NCBI GenBank assembly: GCA_038326655.1
Contig: JBBQKG010000011.1
Coordinates: forward strand, 1-64,000
Origin: JBBQKG01 sp038326655
GTDB lineage: Bacteria; Actinomycetota; Thermoleophilia; Solirubrobacterales; JBBDJG01
Direction of reading: 5' to 3'
Length of the DNA: 64,000 nt
Part shown: positions 27,444 through 36,321 of the stretch, piece by piece
How positions within the stretch are numbered: position 1 is the stretch's first letter
How the letters are laid out: every line of letters begins with the position of its first letter
Translations under genes and position numbers: made by a program
The notes under the pieces: generated by a model
Seen by the model: the letters and a program-made list of their open reading frames with translations, nothing else
Told to the model about the DNA's origin: nothing
Databases searched by the model: none

Positions 27444-28610
27444 ATGCCCCAGTACACGCTGAAAATCCGCCGTTACGACCCCGAGGAGGGCACGCCGCCG
27501 TTCTGGAAGGAGTACACCGTCGACCTCGAGGGGCACCGCAGCGTGCTCGACGGCATCCTTGCGATCAAGGACCACGAGGACGGCTCGCTCGGGATCCGCT
27601 GCTCGTGCCAGGCCGCGATCTGCGGGTCGTGCGGCGTGCGGATCAACGGCCAGGCAAAGCTCGCCTGCAATACCAAGCTGCGGGACGCAGCCGCCGAGCC
27701 GGTGCGCCCGTCGCAGCGCGCCTCGATCCGCGACGTCGGCGAGATCACGGTCGAGCCGATGGGCAACATGCCGGTGCTCAAGGACCTGATCGTGAACATG
27801 GACGCCGTCCACTGGAAGAAGGTGCAGCGGGTGGTGCCGTGGCTGCTCCCGGCCGGTGAGCCGCCCGAGCGCGAGTACGTGGTGCCGCCGGAGTCGATGA
27901 TCGACGTGACGCAGTCGATGGCCTGCATCCATTGCGGCGCGTGCGTGTCCGACTGCCTCTCGATGGAGGTCGACCCGCTCTTCATCGGGCCGGCCGCGCT
28001 TGCGAAGGCCTATCGGTTCGTCGGAGACCCGCGCGACTCCCAGACCGAGGAGCGCCTTCGCGACCTCGCCGAGGACCCGCACGGGATCTACGACTGCACC
28101 CACTGCTTCAACTGCATCCAGGTCTGTCCGAAGGGCGTCGCCCCGATGGACCAGATCATGCGGCTCCGCCGGCGGGCGACGCGCGACTTCAAGATCGACG
28201 ATCAGAACAACGGCCGCCGCCACGAGCACGCGTTCACGAAGATCATCGAAAAGAAGGGCACGCTCGACGAGCGCAAGCTGCTCCAGGACAGCTTCGGGCC
28301 GTTCCGGCCCCAGGGTGGGGTCGCGCTGCTGCGCGCGCTGCCAACCGGGCTGCGAGGTTTCGCGAGGGGGAAGATCACGCCGCGCAAAGCTCTCCTGCAC
28401 GAGCGGCTCGAGGGGATCGAGAACGTCAAGCGGATCTACGAGCACGCCGAGAACCACGCCGAGGAGATCAACCTCTACATCTTGGGCGAAGGCGAAGAAA
28501 CAGGGGCCGCGGACGAGCAAGCTCATCCGCGGGTTGACAAGGCACCTGCGATGGGCGAGACGCCCGAGGCGACGACCGCGGCCGGCGCCACGGATGGAGA
28601 GCCCCGATGA
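27444..28610 (+). CDS. sdhB: Succinate dehydrogenase iron-sulfur subunit (extended)
   Basis: A 388-residue electron-transfer subunit. A plant-type ferredoxin domain carries CSCQAAICGSCG and a distal cysteine (2Fe-2S). A bacterial ferredoxin domain carries CIHCGACVSDC and CTHCFNCIQVCPKG for the other two clusters. It is about 140 residues longer than classical SdhB. The extension after about residue 250 is charged and ends in a low-complexity Ala/Glu/Thr tail. Its stop overlaps sdhE by 4 bases. Confidence 0.93.
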   Translation: MPQYTLKIRRYDPEEGTPPFWKEYTVDLEGHRSVLDGILAIKDHEDGSLGIRCSCQAAICGSCGVRINGQAKLACNTKLRDAAAEPVRPSQRASIRDVGEITVEPMGNMPVLKDLIVNMDAVHWKKVQRVVPWLLPAGEPPEREYVVPPESMIDVTQSMACIHCGACVSDCLSMEVDPLFIGPAALAKAYRFVGDPRDSQTEERLRDLAEDPHGIYDCTHCFNCIQVCPKGVAPMDQIMRLRRRATRDFKIDDQNNGRRHEHAFTKIIEKKGTLDERKLLQDSFGPFRPQGGVALLRALPTGLRGFARGKITPRKALLHERLEGIENVKRIYEHAENHAEEINLYILGEGEETGAADEQAHPRVDKAPAMGETPEATTAAGATDGEPR

Positions 28611-29524
28611 AGGTCGCCTACTGGCCAGGGTGCGTCTCGCGTGGCTTCACCCCCGAGCTGCACGGTTCGATGGCGCTGGTCGCCGACCGGCTCGGGATCG
28701 AGCTGGTCGAGCTCGACCGCGCGAATTGCTGCGGCGCCGGCGTGATCGCGGAGCACAATCCGGAGCTGGCCGACACGCTCAACGCGCGCACATTTGCGAT
28801 GGCACAGCAGACGGGCCTCTCGATGATGAACATCTGCTCCACCTGCCAGGGCGCGCAGTCGGAGTGCCAGCAGCGCCTCGATGCCGACGACGCCTACCGC
28901 CAGCACATCAACGAGGCGCTTTCGGCCGAGGGGCTGCAATATGAGCGCGGCCTCGACAACAAGAACTTCCTCTGGCTGCTCGTCGAGGACTACGGGCTGG
29001 AAAAGCTCAGCCAGCTCGTGGTGCGGCCGCTCACCGGCCTGAGAGTCGGACCTTTCTACGGCTGCTACGTGCTTCGGCCGACGTCGCGCCTCGGCTACCG
29101 GGACCACCCGGAGCGTGACCAGTACCTCGAGCGCGTGATCGCGGCGCTCGGCGGCGAGCCGGTCGACTACGAGGGCGCGCACAAGTGTTGCGGCTTCCCG
29201 GTGATCACGATGAACCGGGAGACGTCGCTGTCCCAGGCCGGCCGTCACGTCGGCGACGCGATCGACGCCGACGCGGACGCGCTCGTGACGCCGTGCCCGC
29301 TGTGCCACCTGAACCTCGATCTCCAGCAGCCCGACGCGGCCAAGGTCGTCGATCGCGATCTCGACCTGCCGGTGCTGCATCTGCCCCAGTTGGTCGGATT
29401 GGCACTCGGATTCGAGCCGAAGCAGCTGGGCATGAACAAGCACGTCGTGCGCACGGCCGGCGTGGAGCGCAAGCTACGCCCGGCCGGGCGGTCAAGCGAG
29501 CCGGTCGCGGCCGCCTCGAGCTAG
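28607..29524 (+). CDS. SdhE/HdrB-like CCG-domain subunit of type E succinate:quinone reductase
   Basis: A 305-residue protein with two CCG domains. The first has WPGCVSRG, RANCCGAG and CSTCQGAQ; the second has FYGCYVLRP, HKCCGFPV and TPCPLCHLNL. These bind non-cubane 4Fe-4S clusters in the heterodisulfide reductase subunit HdrB. In type E (SdhABEF) complexes such a subunit replaces the haem-bearing membrane anchors. Here no cytochrome b anchor or SdhF gene follows. No transmembrane helix is obvious, so an amphipathic helix may hold the complex to the membrane (inference). Confidence 0.9.
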   Translation: MKVAYWPGCVSRGFTPELHGSMALVADRLGIELVELDRANCCGAGVIAEHNPELADTLNARTFAMAQQTGLSMMNICSTCQGAQSECQQRLDADDAYRQHINEALSAEGLQYERGLDNKNFLWLLVEDYGLEKLSQLVVRPLTGLRVGPFYGCYVLRPTSRLGYRDHPERDQYLERVIAALGGEPVDYEGAHKCCGFPVITMNRETSLSQAGRHVGDAIDADADALVTPCPLCHLNLDLQQPDAAKVVDRDLDLPVLHLPQLVGLALGFEPKQLGMNKHVVRTAGVERKLRPAGRSSEPVAAASS

Positions 29525-29531
29525 GGCGCCC

Positions 29532-29717
29532 TTGCGGCCGCGCCTCGCGATCCTGGCCGGCGCCGCAAACGATGTTCGTGACTCTGTGCGCCGGGCGCGC
29601 AGGCGCAAGGACGCGAGTGCAAACCGGGCAGACGACGCAAGCGCCGACGAGGTGAAGCGGCGCCTGGATCAGACGCGCATGCGCCTGCGCAGCGAGATCC
29701 CCCCTAAGCGCGACTAG
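29532..29717 (+). CDS. Small basic protein after sdhE
   Basis: A possible 61-residue protein starting at TTG 29532, only 7 bases after the sdhE stop. It is rich in Arg, Ala and Asp, and its C-terminal half (DEVKRRLDQTRMRLRSEI) looks helical. No family is recognised and there is no clear ribosome site of its own. It could be read through coupling with sdhE. Confidence 0.42.
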   Translation: MRPRLAILAGAANDVRDSVRRARRRKDASANRADDASADEVKRRLDQTRMRLRSEIPPKRD

Positions 29718-29722
29718 CGCCC

Positions 29723-29748
29723 GCGGCTTCCGGCGACGCCGAAGCCGC
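29723..29748. terminator. Hairpin between convergent genes
   Basis: GCGGCTTC ... GAAGCCGC forms an 8-bp stem, extended inside by GGCG/CGCC with one bulged C. It lies between the end of the plus-strand sdh operon and the stop of the minus-strand DUF421 gene and could end both transcripts. There is no T-run. Confidence 0.55.
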
Positions 29749-30191
29749 TAGGACTTCTTCGGGATGATGCTGATGTCGCCGTTCGTCTCGAGCACCGCGA
29801 GCCGGACGTCGTCGAGCGACTCGATCTGCGAGAGCCGCGCCTTCTCTTCGATCTCCTCGACCGTGAGCCGCTCGCGCCTCAGGTTCCGCTCGATCGGGCG
29901 TCCGTTCTCGAGCAGCACGACCGGCTCGCCGTCCATCACACGCCGGAGGGGGCGGAACCGGAAATTGAGATAGCTGAAGGTGACGGTCATCAGCGCCATG
30001 GTCGAGATCACGATCAACGCGCCAGTGACGGAGTAATCGTCCTGCGTGACTCCCTGCTGCACCAGGTCTCCCATCACGACGAGCAGAATCAGGTCGAAGG
30101 GCTCGAGCGTCGAGAGCTCCCGCCTCCCCACCACCCGGGTGACGATGAAGATGAACGTGAAAACCGCTACGGCTCGGATCACGAGGTCCAT
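29748..30191 (-). CDS. DUF421 family membrane protein (YetF/YdfR-like)
   Basis: A 147-residue protein with three hydrophobic segments (about 3-20, 30-50 and 55-75) and a cytoplasmic C-terminal domain. LSTLEPFDLILLVVMGDLVQQGV and the short domain FRPLRRVMDGEPVVLLENGRPIE are typical of DUF421. Members of this family occur in spore germination and stress contexts, but their role is not settled. The ATG overlaps the upstream gene's stop (TAATG), so the two are coupled. Confidence 0.85.
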   Translation of the reverse strand: MDLVIRAVAVFTFIFIVTRVVGRRELSTLEPFDLILLVVMGDLVQQGVTQDDYSVTGALIVISTMALMTVTFSYLNFRFRPLRRVMDGEPVVLLENGRPIERNLRRERLTVEEIEEKARLSQIESLDDVRLAVLETNGDISIIPKKS

Positions 30192-30715
30192 TACGGGAAG
30201 CTCCTCAGCGAGTGGTCGAGGTGCACGAGCCTGGTGGTGCCGTCCCACAGCTCCACGTCCTGGTCGGTCTGCCCGACATGGGTGGGGTTGACCTGGTACT
30301 GGAGCCAGACCTCGAGCTTGCGACCGGCGGGGATAGTGTCGTACTCGAGCACGAGCCGGCCGTTGTCGGTCCGCTCGGACTTGGCCGAAGGCTCCGAAGT
30401 GTTCTGCGTCAGCCCGTCGAGCCAGCCGGGATCGAGGACCAGCAGCGGCTGCTTGACCTCGCGCAAGGCGTGCACGGTGAAGCGCGCCTGAAAGATCACT
30501 CCGCCGCGGACGTGTTCGGGCGCGTCGAGGTTCAACGATGCAGCGGGAGCGGTCGCGGTCGAGATCTCGGTGCGCTGCCCAAAGGTGTTCAGCAGGGCCG
30601 CGACGACCAGCGCCGCGAGCACGAGCAGCCCGGCCCGCCGAGCCCAGGGGTCCCACCTCATGCCGTCGAGCTCACGGTGGCGTTCGAGCCACTGCTGGTG
30701 GCGGTTTCCCTCCAT
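30191..30715 (-). CDS. Membrane-anchored protein of unknown function, coupled to the DUF421 gene
   Basis: A 174-residue protein. After a charged N-terminus (residues 1-26) there is one hydrophobic helix (about 27-44), then an outer beta-rich domain of about 125 residues (VFQARFTV-like text, WLQYQVNPTHVGQTDQDVELWDG). No enzyme motif is seen. The one-base stop/start overlap suggests a joint role with the DUF421 protein. Confidence 0.7.
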   Translation of the reverse strand: MEGNRHQQWLERHRELDGMRWDPWARRAGLLVLAALVVAALLNTFGQRTEISTATAPAASLNLDAPEHVRGGVIFQARFTVHALREVKQPLLVLDPGWLDGLTQNTSEPSAKSERTDNGRLVLEYDTIPAGRKLEVWLQYQVNPTHVGQTDQDVELWDGTTRLVHLDHSLRSFP

Positions 30716-30772
30716 GCCCGGCGGAGGTTCGTCCCGTGGACGGCTTTCCCTCTCGACAATCGGTGAGAGAGC

Positions 30773-32911
30773 TCAGCGGCGCAGCTTCAGGTTCAGCGGC
30801 GCCGAGCCGTCCCCGGCCTGGCCGTCGTCCCCGATCCACTGGGCGACGAAGGTACTCGCCCTCGTGAGGCGCCAGCTGGTCGTGAACGCGCCGGACGCCG
30901 TCACGCGCGCGAGCTTGTGGTCCCAGCCCGACTCACCCCCGAAGCGGCGCGAGACGAGCACGCCGCTGCCCGGAGCCGCGCCATTCACGGTACCCGTGAG
31001 GCGAATCGTGCCGGGCGCCCGGAGCGTCCTGGGGTGCGCCGAGAGCGTCACGGCCGACGGCAGCCCCGCGTCGCCGCCCGAGGTCGTGTGAAAGAGCGAG
31101 CCATCGCCGGCCAGCGCGAAGTCGCTCGCGCCCCTCGCCGCGACGCTGTCCGGGTCGAGCGGGGTGCCGGTCAGGAGCTGCGGCCTCCAGGTGCGGCCGC
31201 CGTCGCTGGTGCGAAGCAGATAGCCGCCCGGGTGGTTGCCGAACCTGGAAAGCACCAGATAGCCGCTCGACCGGCTCGAGAACGAGAGGCCGATCCCGTT
31301 GTCGGTGCCGGTCCCGCGCAGGAGATGCCACGTCCTCCCCCGGTTGCGCGTCTTCCAGAGGCGCCCGTCCTGCTCGAGCAGGAAGCCGGCCCGGCTCGTG
31401 ACGAAATCGAGCGCGGCGAGCAGCGCGCGCCGTGGCCTGCGGACGGTCTTCCACGACCGCCCCCGGTTTGTCGAGACCGCGATCCTTCGCGACCCGTACG
31501 CGAAGACCGCTTTGCCGCCACGGTCCACCTCGAAAAGCTTCGCGCGCCGGGCCGCACGGCTGCGCGCGCGGGTGAACGTCGCCCCTGCACTCGACGAGCG
31601 CAGGATGCTGTGCGGCCCGATCAGCAGCACGCGTTCGCGGCTGAGCGCGAGCACCGCCTGCGGGCGCGCCGGGAAGCCGGTCCTCACCCGGCGCCACGTC
31701 GAGCCGCCGTCCTCGGTACGGAGCACGCGGCCGAAGAGGTCGAGCGCATAACCGTGATCGGAGTCGACGAACGAGAGGTCCGTGAGGTCCTCGGCGCTCG
31801 CGGGCGCGAGCGGCTCCCAGTTGCGGCCGCCGTCGCGCGTCCGGGCGACGGCGCCGGCGCGGCCGGCGGCGAACGCCAGCGTGGCGGAGGTCGCCCGCAG
31901 CACCGTGAGGCTTCCGCTCAGACGGCCGCCGACGGGCGTCCAGGTCGCTCCGAGGTCGGCCGAGACGATCGTTGCGCCGGACGTGCCCGCCGCGACGGCG
32001 CGCGATCCGGCCGCGAACGCGGCCGTCAGGATGTCGCCCGACGACGGGATCGCCTTGAAGGTCTTTCCGCCGTCGGTGGTGCGCAGCAGGCGATCGCCGG
32101 TGTCGGTCGTGGCCAGGCAGACGAGCACCGTCGCGCAGCGAATCGAGGTCAGCGTGAGCGGCGCGTCGCCGGCGCGCACGATCCAGGTTCCTCCGCCGTC
32201 GAGCGTCTCCAGCACGGTCGCGCCCTCGCCGACGGCGAAGCCGATCTGCGTGCCGAGAAAGTCCACCCCGCGAAGACCGTGCGGCGCCAGCGACGCCGGC
32301 ACCCACGACCCGCCCGCGTCCGTTGTGCGAAAGATGAATCCCGCCGAGGTCGTCACGACCCCCGCGTCGGGTGAGGTGAAGGCGGCATCGGTCGCCCCCG
32401 GCACGGGCGCGCCGGCGAGCACCGTCCAGGTCGCGCCGCCATCGTCGGTCCGCCATACCCCGCCGTTGAGGAGCACCAGATATCCACGCTGATCGCTCGG
32501 AAACGCAAGCGCCGCGATCGGCGCCGGGCACGCGCTGTCGCTGGGCCACCACGGCAACCGTCTGAACGTGGCGCCGCCGTCGTCCGAGCGGCGCGCGGTG
32601 CAGCCGCCCGCCACCACGACCGAGTCCCCGTCGATCACGGCGACGCGAGCGAGCGCGCTGCTGGTGCCGGGAAGGAGGCCGGACCACGTCGCGCCCGCGT
32701 CGGTGGTCTTCAGCACGGTGCCGAAGTCGCCCACGGCATAGCCGGCGTCGCCCCCGAAGGCGAGCGCATTGATCGTGTGGCCCTGGGGGAGCGGGCTCGC
32801 CCACTCCCAACCGGAGTGGCCGGCTCGAACCGCGCCGAAACAGAAGGGCACCGCGGCAGCGAGTGCCAGCGCCGCGATCAGCACTGAGATGATCACCCGC
32901 CTCAGGGTCAT
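30773..32911 (-). CDS. Secreted BNR/Asp-box beta-propeller protein (Ycf48/sortilin-like repeats)
   Basis: A 712-residue exported protein. A signal peptide covers about residues 1-28. The rest is about a dozen repeats ending in the Asp-box pattern, for example TTDAGATW, RTDDGGATW, ETLDGGGTW, RTEDGGSTW and RTSDGGRTW. Such repeats form one or two beta-propellers and occur in Ycf48, sortilins and sialidases. No sialidase catalytic residues are apparent. The last 100 residues look like an Ig-like module. It is probably extracellular; the binding partner is unknown. Confidence 0.85.
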   Translation of the reverse strand: MTLRRVIISVLIAALALAAAVPFCFGAVRAGHSGWEWASPLPQGHTINALAFGGDAGYAVGDFGTVLKTTDAGATWSGLLPGTSSALARVAVIDGDSVVVAGGCTARRSDDGGATFRRLPWWPSDSACPAPIAALAFPSDQRGYLVLLNGGVWRTDDGGATWTVLAGAPVPGATDAAFTSPDAGVVTTSAGFIFRTTDAGGSWVPASLAPHGLRGVDFLGTQIGFAVGEGATVLETLDGGGTWIVRAGDAPLTLTSIRCATVLVCLATTDTGDRLLRTTDGGKTFKAIPSSGDILTAAFAAGSRAVAAGTSGATIVSADLGATWTPVGGRLSGSLTVLRATSATLAFAAGRAGAVARTRDGGRNWEPLAPASAEDLTDLSFVDSDHGYALDLFGRVLRTEDGGSTWRRVRTGFPARPQAVLALSRERVLLIGPHSILRSSSAGATFTRARSRAARRAKLFEVDRGGKAVFAYGSRRIAVSTNRGRSWKTVRRPRRALLAALDFVTSRAGFLLEQDGRLWKTRNRGRTWHLLRGTGTDNGIGLSFSSRSSGYLVLSRFGNHPGGYLLRTSDGGRTWRPQLLTGTPLDPDSVAARGASDFALAGDGSLFHTTSGGDAGLPSAVTLSAHPRTLRAPGTIRLTGTVNGAAPGSGVLVSRRFGGESGWDHKLARVTASGAFTTSWRLTRASTFVAQWIGDDGQAGDGSAPLNLKLRR

Positions 32912-32965
32912 TGGGCCGGTTTAAACTCGCATCGACGTCGGAAGTTGCGCGGCTGGGAGCTGCGG

Positions 32966-33391
32966 ATGGACAGCGACAACATCAGACTGATCAAGCAGGA
33001 GCTGGACGCGGTCAACCGCATGGACGCCGATGGCATGATCGCCGCGATCCATCCGGACTACGAGTTCGTCCCGATCATGGCGGCACTCGAGGGGCACGTG
33101 TACCGCGGCGCCGACGGGGTGCGGCAGTGGATCGGCGAGATGCAGGCCCACTGGGAGTACTTCGAGTGCTGGCCGGAGAGGTTTTACGACCTCGGCGACC
33201 GCGTGTTGGCGTTCGGCCACTGGCGTGCGCGCGGTCGGGTCAGCGGCGTCGTGGTGGACGGGCAGCCGGCGACCTGGCTCGCCTGGGTGCAGGACGGGCA
33301 GCTTCGCCGGTGGCGTACCTACACGGACCGTGACGAAGGACTGCAGGCGGCCGGCGTGACCGAGCAGGACCTGCTCGACCTGCCGGTCTAG
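32966..33391 (+). CDS. SnoaL-like domain protein
   Basis: A 141-residue NTF2-fold protein with an N-terminal helix pair (IRLIKQELDAVNRMDADGMIAAIHPDYEF), VYRGADGVRQWI and a beta-sheet ending YTDRDEGLQAAGV. SnoaL-like proteins include polyketide cyclases and many uncharacterised small enzymes; the catalytic role here is unknown. ATG 32966 has GGGAG upstream. It is similar to the SnoaL at 58442-58840 (AALEGxVYRGxD). Its end overlaps convergent asd by 4 bases. Confidence 0.85.
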   Translation: MDSDNIRLIKQELDAVNRMDADGMIAAIHPDYEFVPIMAALEGHVYRGADGVRQWIGEMQAHWEYFECWPERFYDLGDRVLAFGHWRARGRVSGVVVDGQPATWLAWVQDGQLRRWRTYTDRDEGLQAAGVTEQDLLDLPV

Positions 33392-34419
33392 CGCGCCAGG
33401 GCGCGCGGGCCCACGAGCCCTCGCTCCAGCACCAGCTCGGCGAGCTGGACGGCATTCGTCGCGGCGCCCTTCCGGAGGTTGTCCGACACGATCCACAGGT
33501 TCAGGCATCGCTCGTGCGAGGGGTCGCGGCGAATGCGGCCGACGAAGACGTCGTCGCGCCCCGCGGCGTCGATCGGCATCGGGTAGCGGCCGGCGGCCGG
33601 CTCGTCCACGACCACGACGCCCGGGAACGCGCTCAAGACCTCACGGCAGCGCTCCGGCGACAGGTCGTCGCGCGTCTGCACGTTGACCGACTCGGAATGG
33701 GCGTTGTAGACAGGCACGCGCACGCAGGTGGCCGAGATCCCGATCGTCTCGTCGGCGAGGATCTTGCGCGTCTCGGCCATCATCTTGCGCTCCTCGGTGG
33801 TGTAGTCGTCGCCGTCCTTGAAGATCTCGACCTGCGGCAGGATGTTGAAGGCGATCTGGTGCGGATACACCGAGACCTCGACCTGATCGGCCTCCAGCAC
33901 GGCGCGTGCCTGGTCGTGAAGCTCCTCGACGGCGCGCTGGCCGGTACCGGACGTGGACTGGTAGGTGGAGACCACCACCCGCTCCAGGCCCGCCGCGTCG
34001 TGGATCGGCTTGAGCGCCATCGTCAGCTGCATCGTCGAGCAGTTCGGGTTCGCGACGATGCCCGCGTGACGGTCGAGCGCGGCGCCGTTCACCTCCGCCA
34101 CCACGAGTGGCACGTGCTCGGCCATCCGCCAGGCGCTCGAGTTGTCGATCACGACGCAGCCCGCCTCGGCGAAGCGCGGCGCCCACTCGCGCGAAACGCT
34201 GCCCCCGGCGGAGAAGAGCGCGACGTCGAACCCATGGATCGAGTCGGGGGTGAGCGCGCACACCTCGAGGTCGGCGTCGCCGAAGTCGATCCTGCGACCG
34301 GCGGAGCGCTCGGAGGCGAACGGCACCACCTCGCTCGCGGGCAGGCGGCGCTCGCGCATTACGCCGAGCATCGTCGAGCCGACCGCGCCGGTCGCGCCCA
34401 CCACGGCGACCCTGGTCAT
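33388..34419 (-). CDS. asd: Aspartate-semialdehyde dehydrogenase
   Basis: A 343-residue enzyme that reduces aspartyl phosphate to aspartate semialdehyde for lysine, threonine, methionine and diaminopimelate. It has VVGATGAVGSTM (NADP), SSAWRM, catalytic Cys in NPNCSTMQ, STYQSTSGTGQ and a C-terminal histidine in RVPVYNAHSESV. ATG 34419 overlaps the lysC stop by 4 bases. It is the last gene of dnaX-ybaB-recR-lysC-asd. Confidence 0.96.
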   Translation of the reverse strand: MTRVAVVGATGAVGSTMLGVMRERRLPASEVVPFASERSAGRRIDFGDADLEVCALTPDSIHGFDVALFSAGGSVSREWAPRFAEAGCVVIDNSSAWRMAEHVPLVVAEVNGAALDRHAGIVANPNCSTMQLTMALKPIHDAAGLERVVVSTYQSTSGTGQRAVEELHDQARAVLEADQVEVSVYPHQIAFNILPQVEIFKDGDDYTTEERKMMAETRKILADETIGISATCVRVPVYNAHSESVNVQTRDDLSPERCREVLSAFPGVVVVDEPAAGRYPMPIDAAGRDDVFVGRIRRDPSHERCLNLWIVSDNLRKGAATNAVQLAELVLERGLVGPRALAR

Positions 34420-35702
34420 CCGCTCACCCGTGGCCGGTGGTCGGGCCCGTAGGGGTCCTCGGGGCGAATGTCCTCCGCGCCGAGTCCGAACGCCTGGTGC
34501 AGTGCGCGCACCGCGTCGGGAACCCGGCCTGCCGCGATCACGCAGGAGATCTTGATCGGGGAGGTGGAGATCATCTCGATGTTGATCTCGTGTTCGCCAA
34601 GCACGTCGAAAACCTTCGCCGCGACGCCCGGGTGGCTCCGCATGCCGGCGCCCACGATCGACACCTTGCCCATTTGGTCGTCGGTGATGACGTCTCCCAG
34701 CCCCAGCTCGCGCGCGACCAGCTCGAGCGACCGCTGTGCGTCGGGTGCGTCGTCCTTTGGAACGGTGAAGGAGATCTCGGCGCTGCGGTCTCCCGCAACC
34801 GGCTCGTTCTGGACGATCATGTCGACGTTGATGTCGGCGCCCGCGAGCGTCCCGAAGATCCGTCCTGCGATTCCGGGCCGGTCGGGCACGCCGGTGAGGG
34901 TCACGCGAGCCTCGTTGGTTGAGTGGGTCACGGCTGTCACGAGTGGTCGTTCCATGGTTTCCTCTTCGCCTGCCACGAGAGTACCCGAGCCGTCTCCGAA
35001 GCTCGGGCGCACGTGGATGCGCACGCCGTAGTTGCGCGCGTACTCGACCGACCGCAGCTGGAGGACGCGCGCGCCCGAGGCGGCCATCTCGAGCATCTCC
35101 TCGAATGACACGATCGGGAGCTTGCGCGCGTCGGGCACGATCCGCGGGTCGGCCGAGAAGACCCCGTCCACGTCGGTGTAGATCTCGCAGACCTCGGCGC
35201 CGAGCGCCGCCGCGAGCGCGACCGCGGTCGTGTCCGACCCGCCACGGCCGAGCGTCGTGACGTTGCTCGCCGTCGAGACGCCCTGAAAGCCGGCGACCAG
35301 CACGATGCTGTCCTCCGCCAGCGCGGCACGGATCCGATCCGCGCGCACATCCAGAATCCGCGCCCTGGTGTGTGAGGTGTCCGTGACGATCCCCGCCTGC
35401 GAGCCGGAGAGCGATATCGCCTGGCCGCCGAGGTCGTGGATCGCCATCGCACACAACGCGCACGAGATCCGCTCGCCGGTCGAGAGCAGCATGTCCATCT
35501 CTCGCGGCTGCGGCTCCGGCGAGATGTCCCGTGCCATCTGGACAAGCTCGTCGGTGGTCGCACCACGCGCGGAGAGCACCGCGACCACGCCGCTGCCCTC
35601 CTCCTTGGCTTCCACGATCCGGCGTGCAGCGCTCTTGAGCTGCTCGGGGCCGGCGACAGAGGTGCCGCCGAACTTCATGACGATGATCGGCTGATCCTGC
35701 AT
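34416..35702 (-). CDS. lysC: Aspartate kinase
   Basis: A 428-residue first enzyme of the aspartate family pathway. It has the ATP-site KFGGTSVAG, substrate-site text STGERISCALCAMAI and GRGGSDTTAVALAAALGAEVCEIYTDVDGV. Two C-terminal ACT domains (about 265-410) normally give lysine/threonine feedback control. Family members often have an internal start giving a beta subunit; this was not tested. It directly precedes asd. Confidence 0.96.
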   Translation of the reverse strand: MQDQPIIVMKFGGTSVAGPEQLKSAARRIVEAKEEGSGVVAVLSARGATTDELVQMARDISPEPQPREMDMLLSTGERISCALCAMAIHDLGGQAISLSGSQAGIVTDTSHTRARILDVRADRIRAALAEDSIVLVAGFQGVSTASNVTTLGRGGSDTTAVALAAALGAEVCEIYTDVDGVFSADPRIVPDARKLPIVSFEEMLEMAASGARVLQLRSVEYARNYGVRIHVRPSFGDGSGTLVAGEEETMERPLVTAVTHSTNEARVTLTGVPDRPGIAGRIFGTLAGADINVDMIVQNEPVAGDRSAEISFTVPKDDAPDAQRSLELVARELGLGDVITDDQMGKVSIVGAGMRSHPGVAAKVFDVLGEHEINIEMISTSPIKISCVIAAGRVPDAVRALHQAFGLGAEDIRPEDPYGPDHRPRVSG

Positions 35703-35714
35703 CGGGGCTGCCTC

Positions 35715-36314
35715 TTATAGAGCGCGGCGCCCGGACAGTGCCTTGCCGAGCGTGACCTCGTCTGCGTACTCGAGATCCGCGCCCATCGGCAGGCCGCTCG
35801 CGAGGCGTGTCACCGACACCTCGCCGCTTCCCTCGCGGAGCGCCTCGGCGATGTAGAAAGCGGTCGCCTCGCCGGACGTGGTCGGGTTCGTCGCGATCAC
35901 GACCTCGCTGACCCCGCCCTCGCGGACTCGCTTGACGAGCTCGGTGATCTTCAGGTCCTCCGGATCGATCCCGTCGATCGGCGACAGCGCGCCGCCGAGC
36001 ACGTGGTAGACGCCGCTGTACTCGTGTGTGCGCTCGATCGGAATCACGTCAGCGGGCTCCTCGACCACGCAAATCACCGAGCGGTCGCGGCGCTCGTCCT
36101 CGCAGATCCCGCAGCGCGGGCCCTCGGAGAGGTTGAAGCAGGTCTCGCAGAGCCCGACCCGCTCCTTGACCTCGCGGATCGCGTCGGCGAGCCCGAGCGC
36201 ATCCTGCTCGGAAGCGCGCAGAACGTGGAAAGCGAGCCGTTGCGCGGTGCGCTGCCCGATGCCGGGCAGCTTGCTGAGCTCGGTGATGAGCCTGTCGACA
36301 GGTGCCGCGTACAC
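35715..36314 (-). CDS. recR: Recombination mediator RecR
   Basis: A 199-residue DNA repair protein that, with RecF/RecO, loads RecA at gaps. It has the N-terminal helix-hairpin-helix (LPGIGQRTAQRLAFHVL), the zinc finger CETCFNLSEGPRCGICED and a Toprim domain (ICVVEEPADVIPIERTHEYSG). It lies 7 bases after ybaB and 12 bases before lysC. A GTG starts the gene. Confidence 0.96.
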   Translation of the reverse strand: MYAAPVDRLITELSKLPGIGQRTAQRLAFHVLRASEQDALGLADAIREVKERVGLCETCFNLSEGPRCGICEDERRDRSVICVVEEPADVIPIERTHEYSGVYHVLGGALSPIDGIDPEDLKITELVKRVREGGVSEVVIATNPTTSGEATAFYIAEALREGSGEVSVTRLASGLPMGADLEYADEVTLGKALSGRRAL

Positions 36315-36321
36315 GTGGGTG

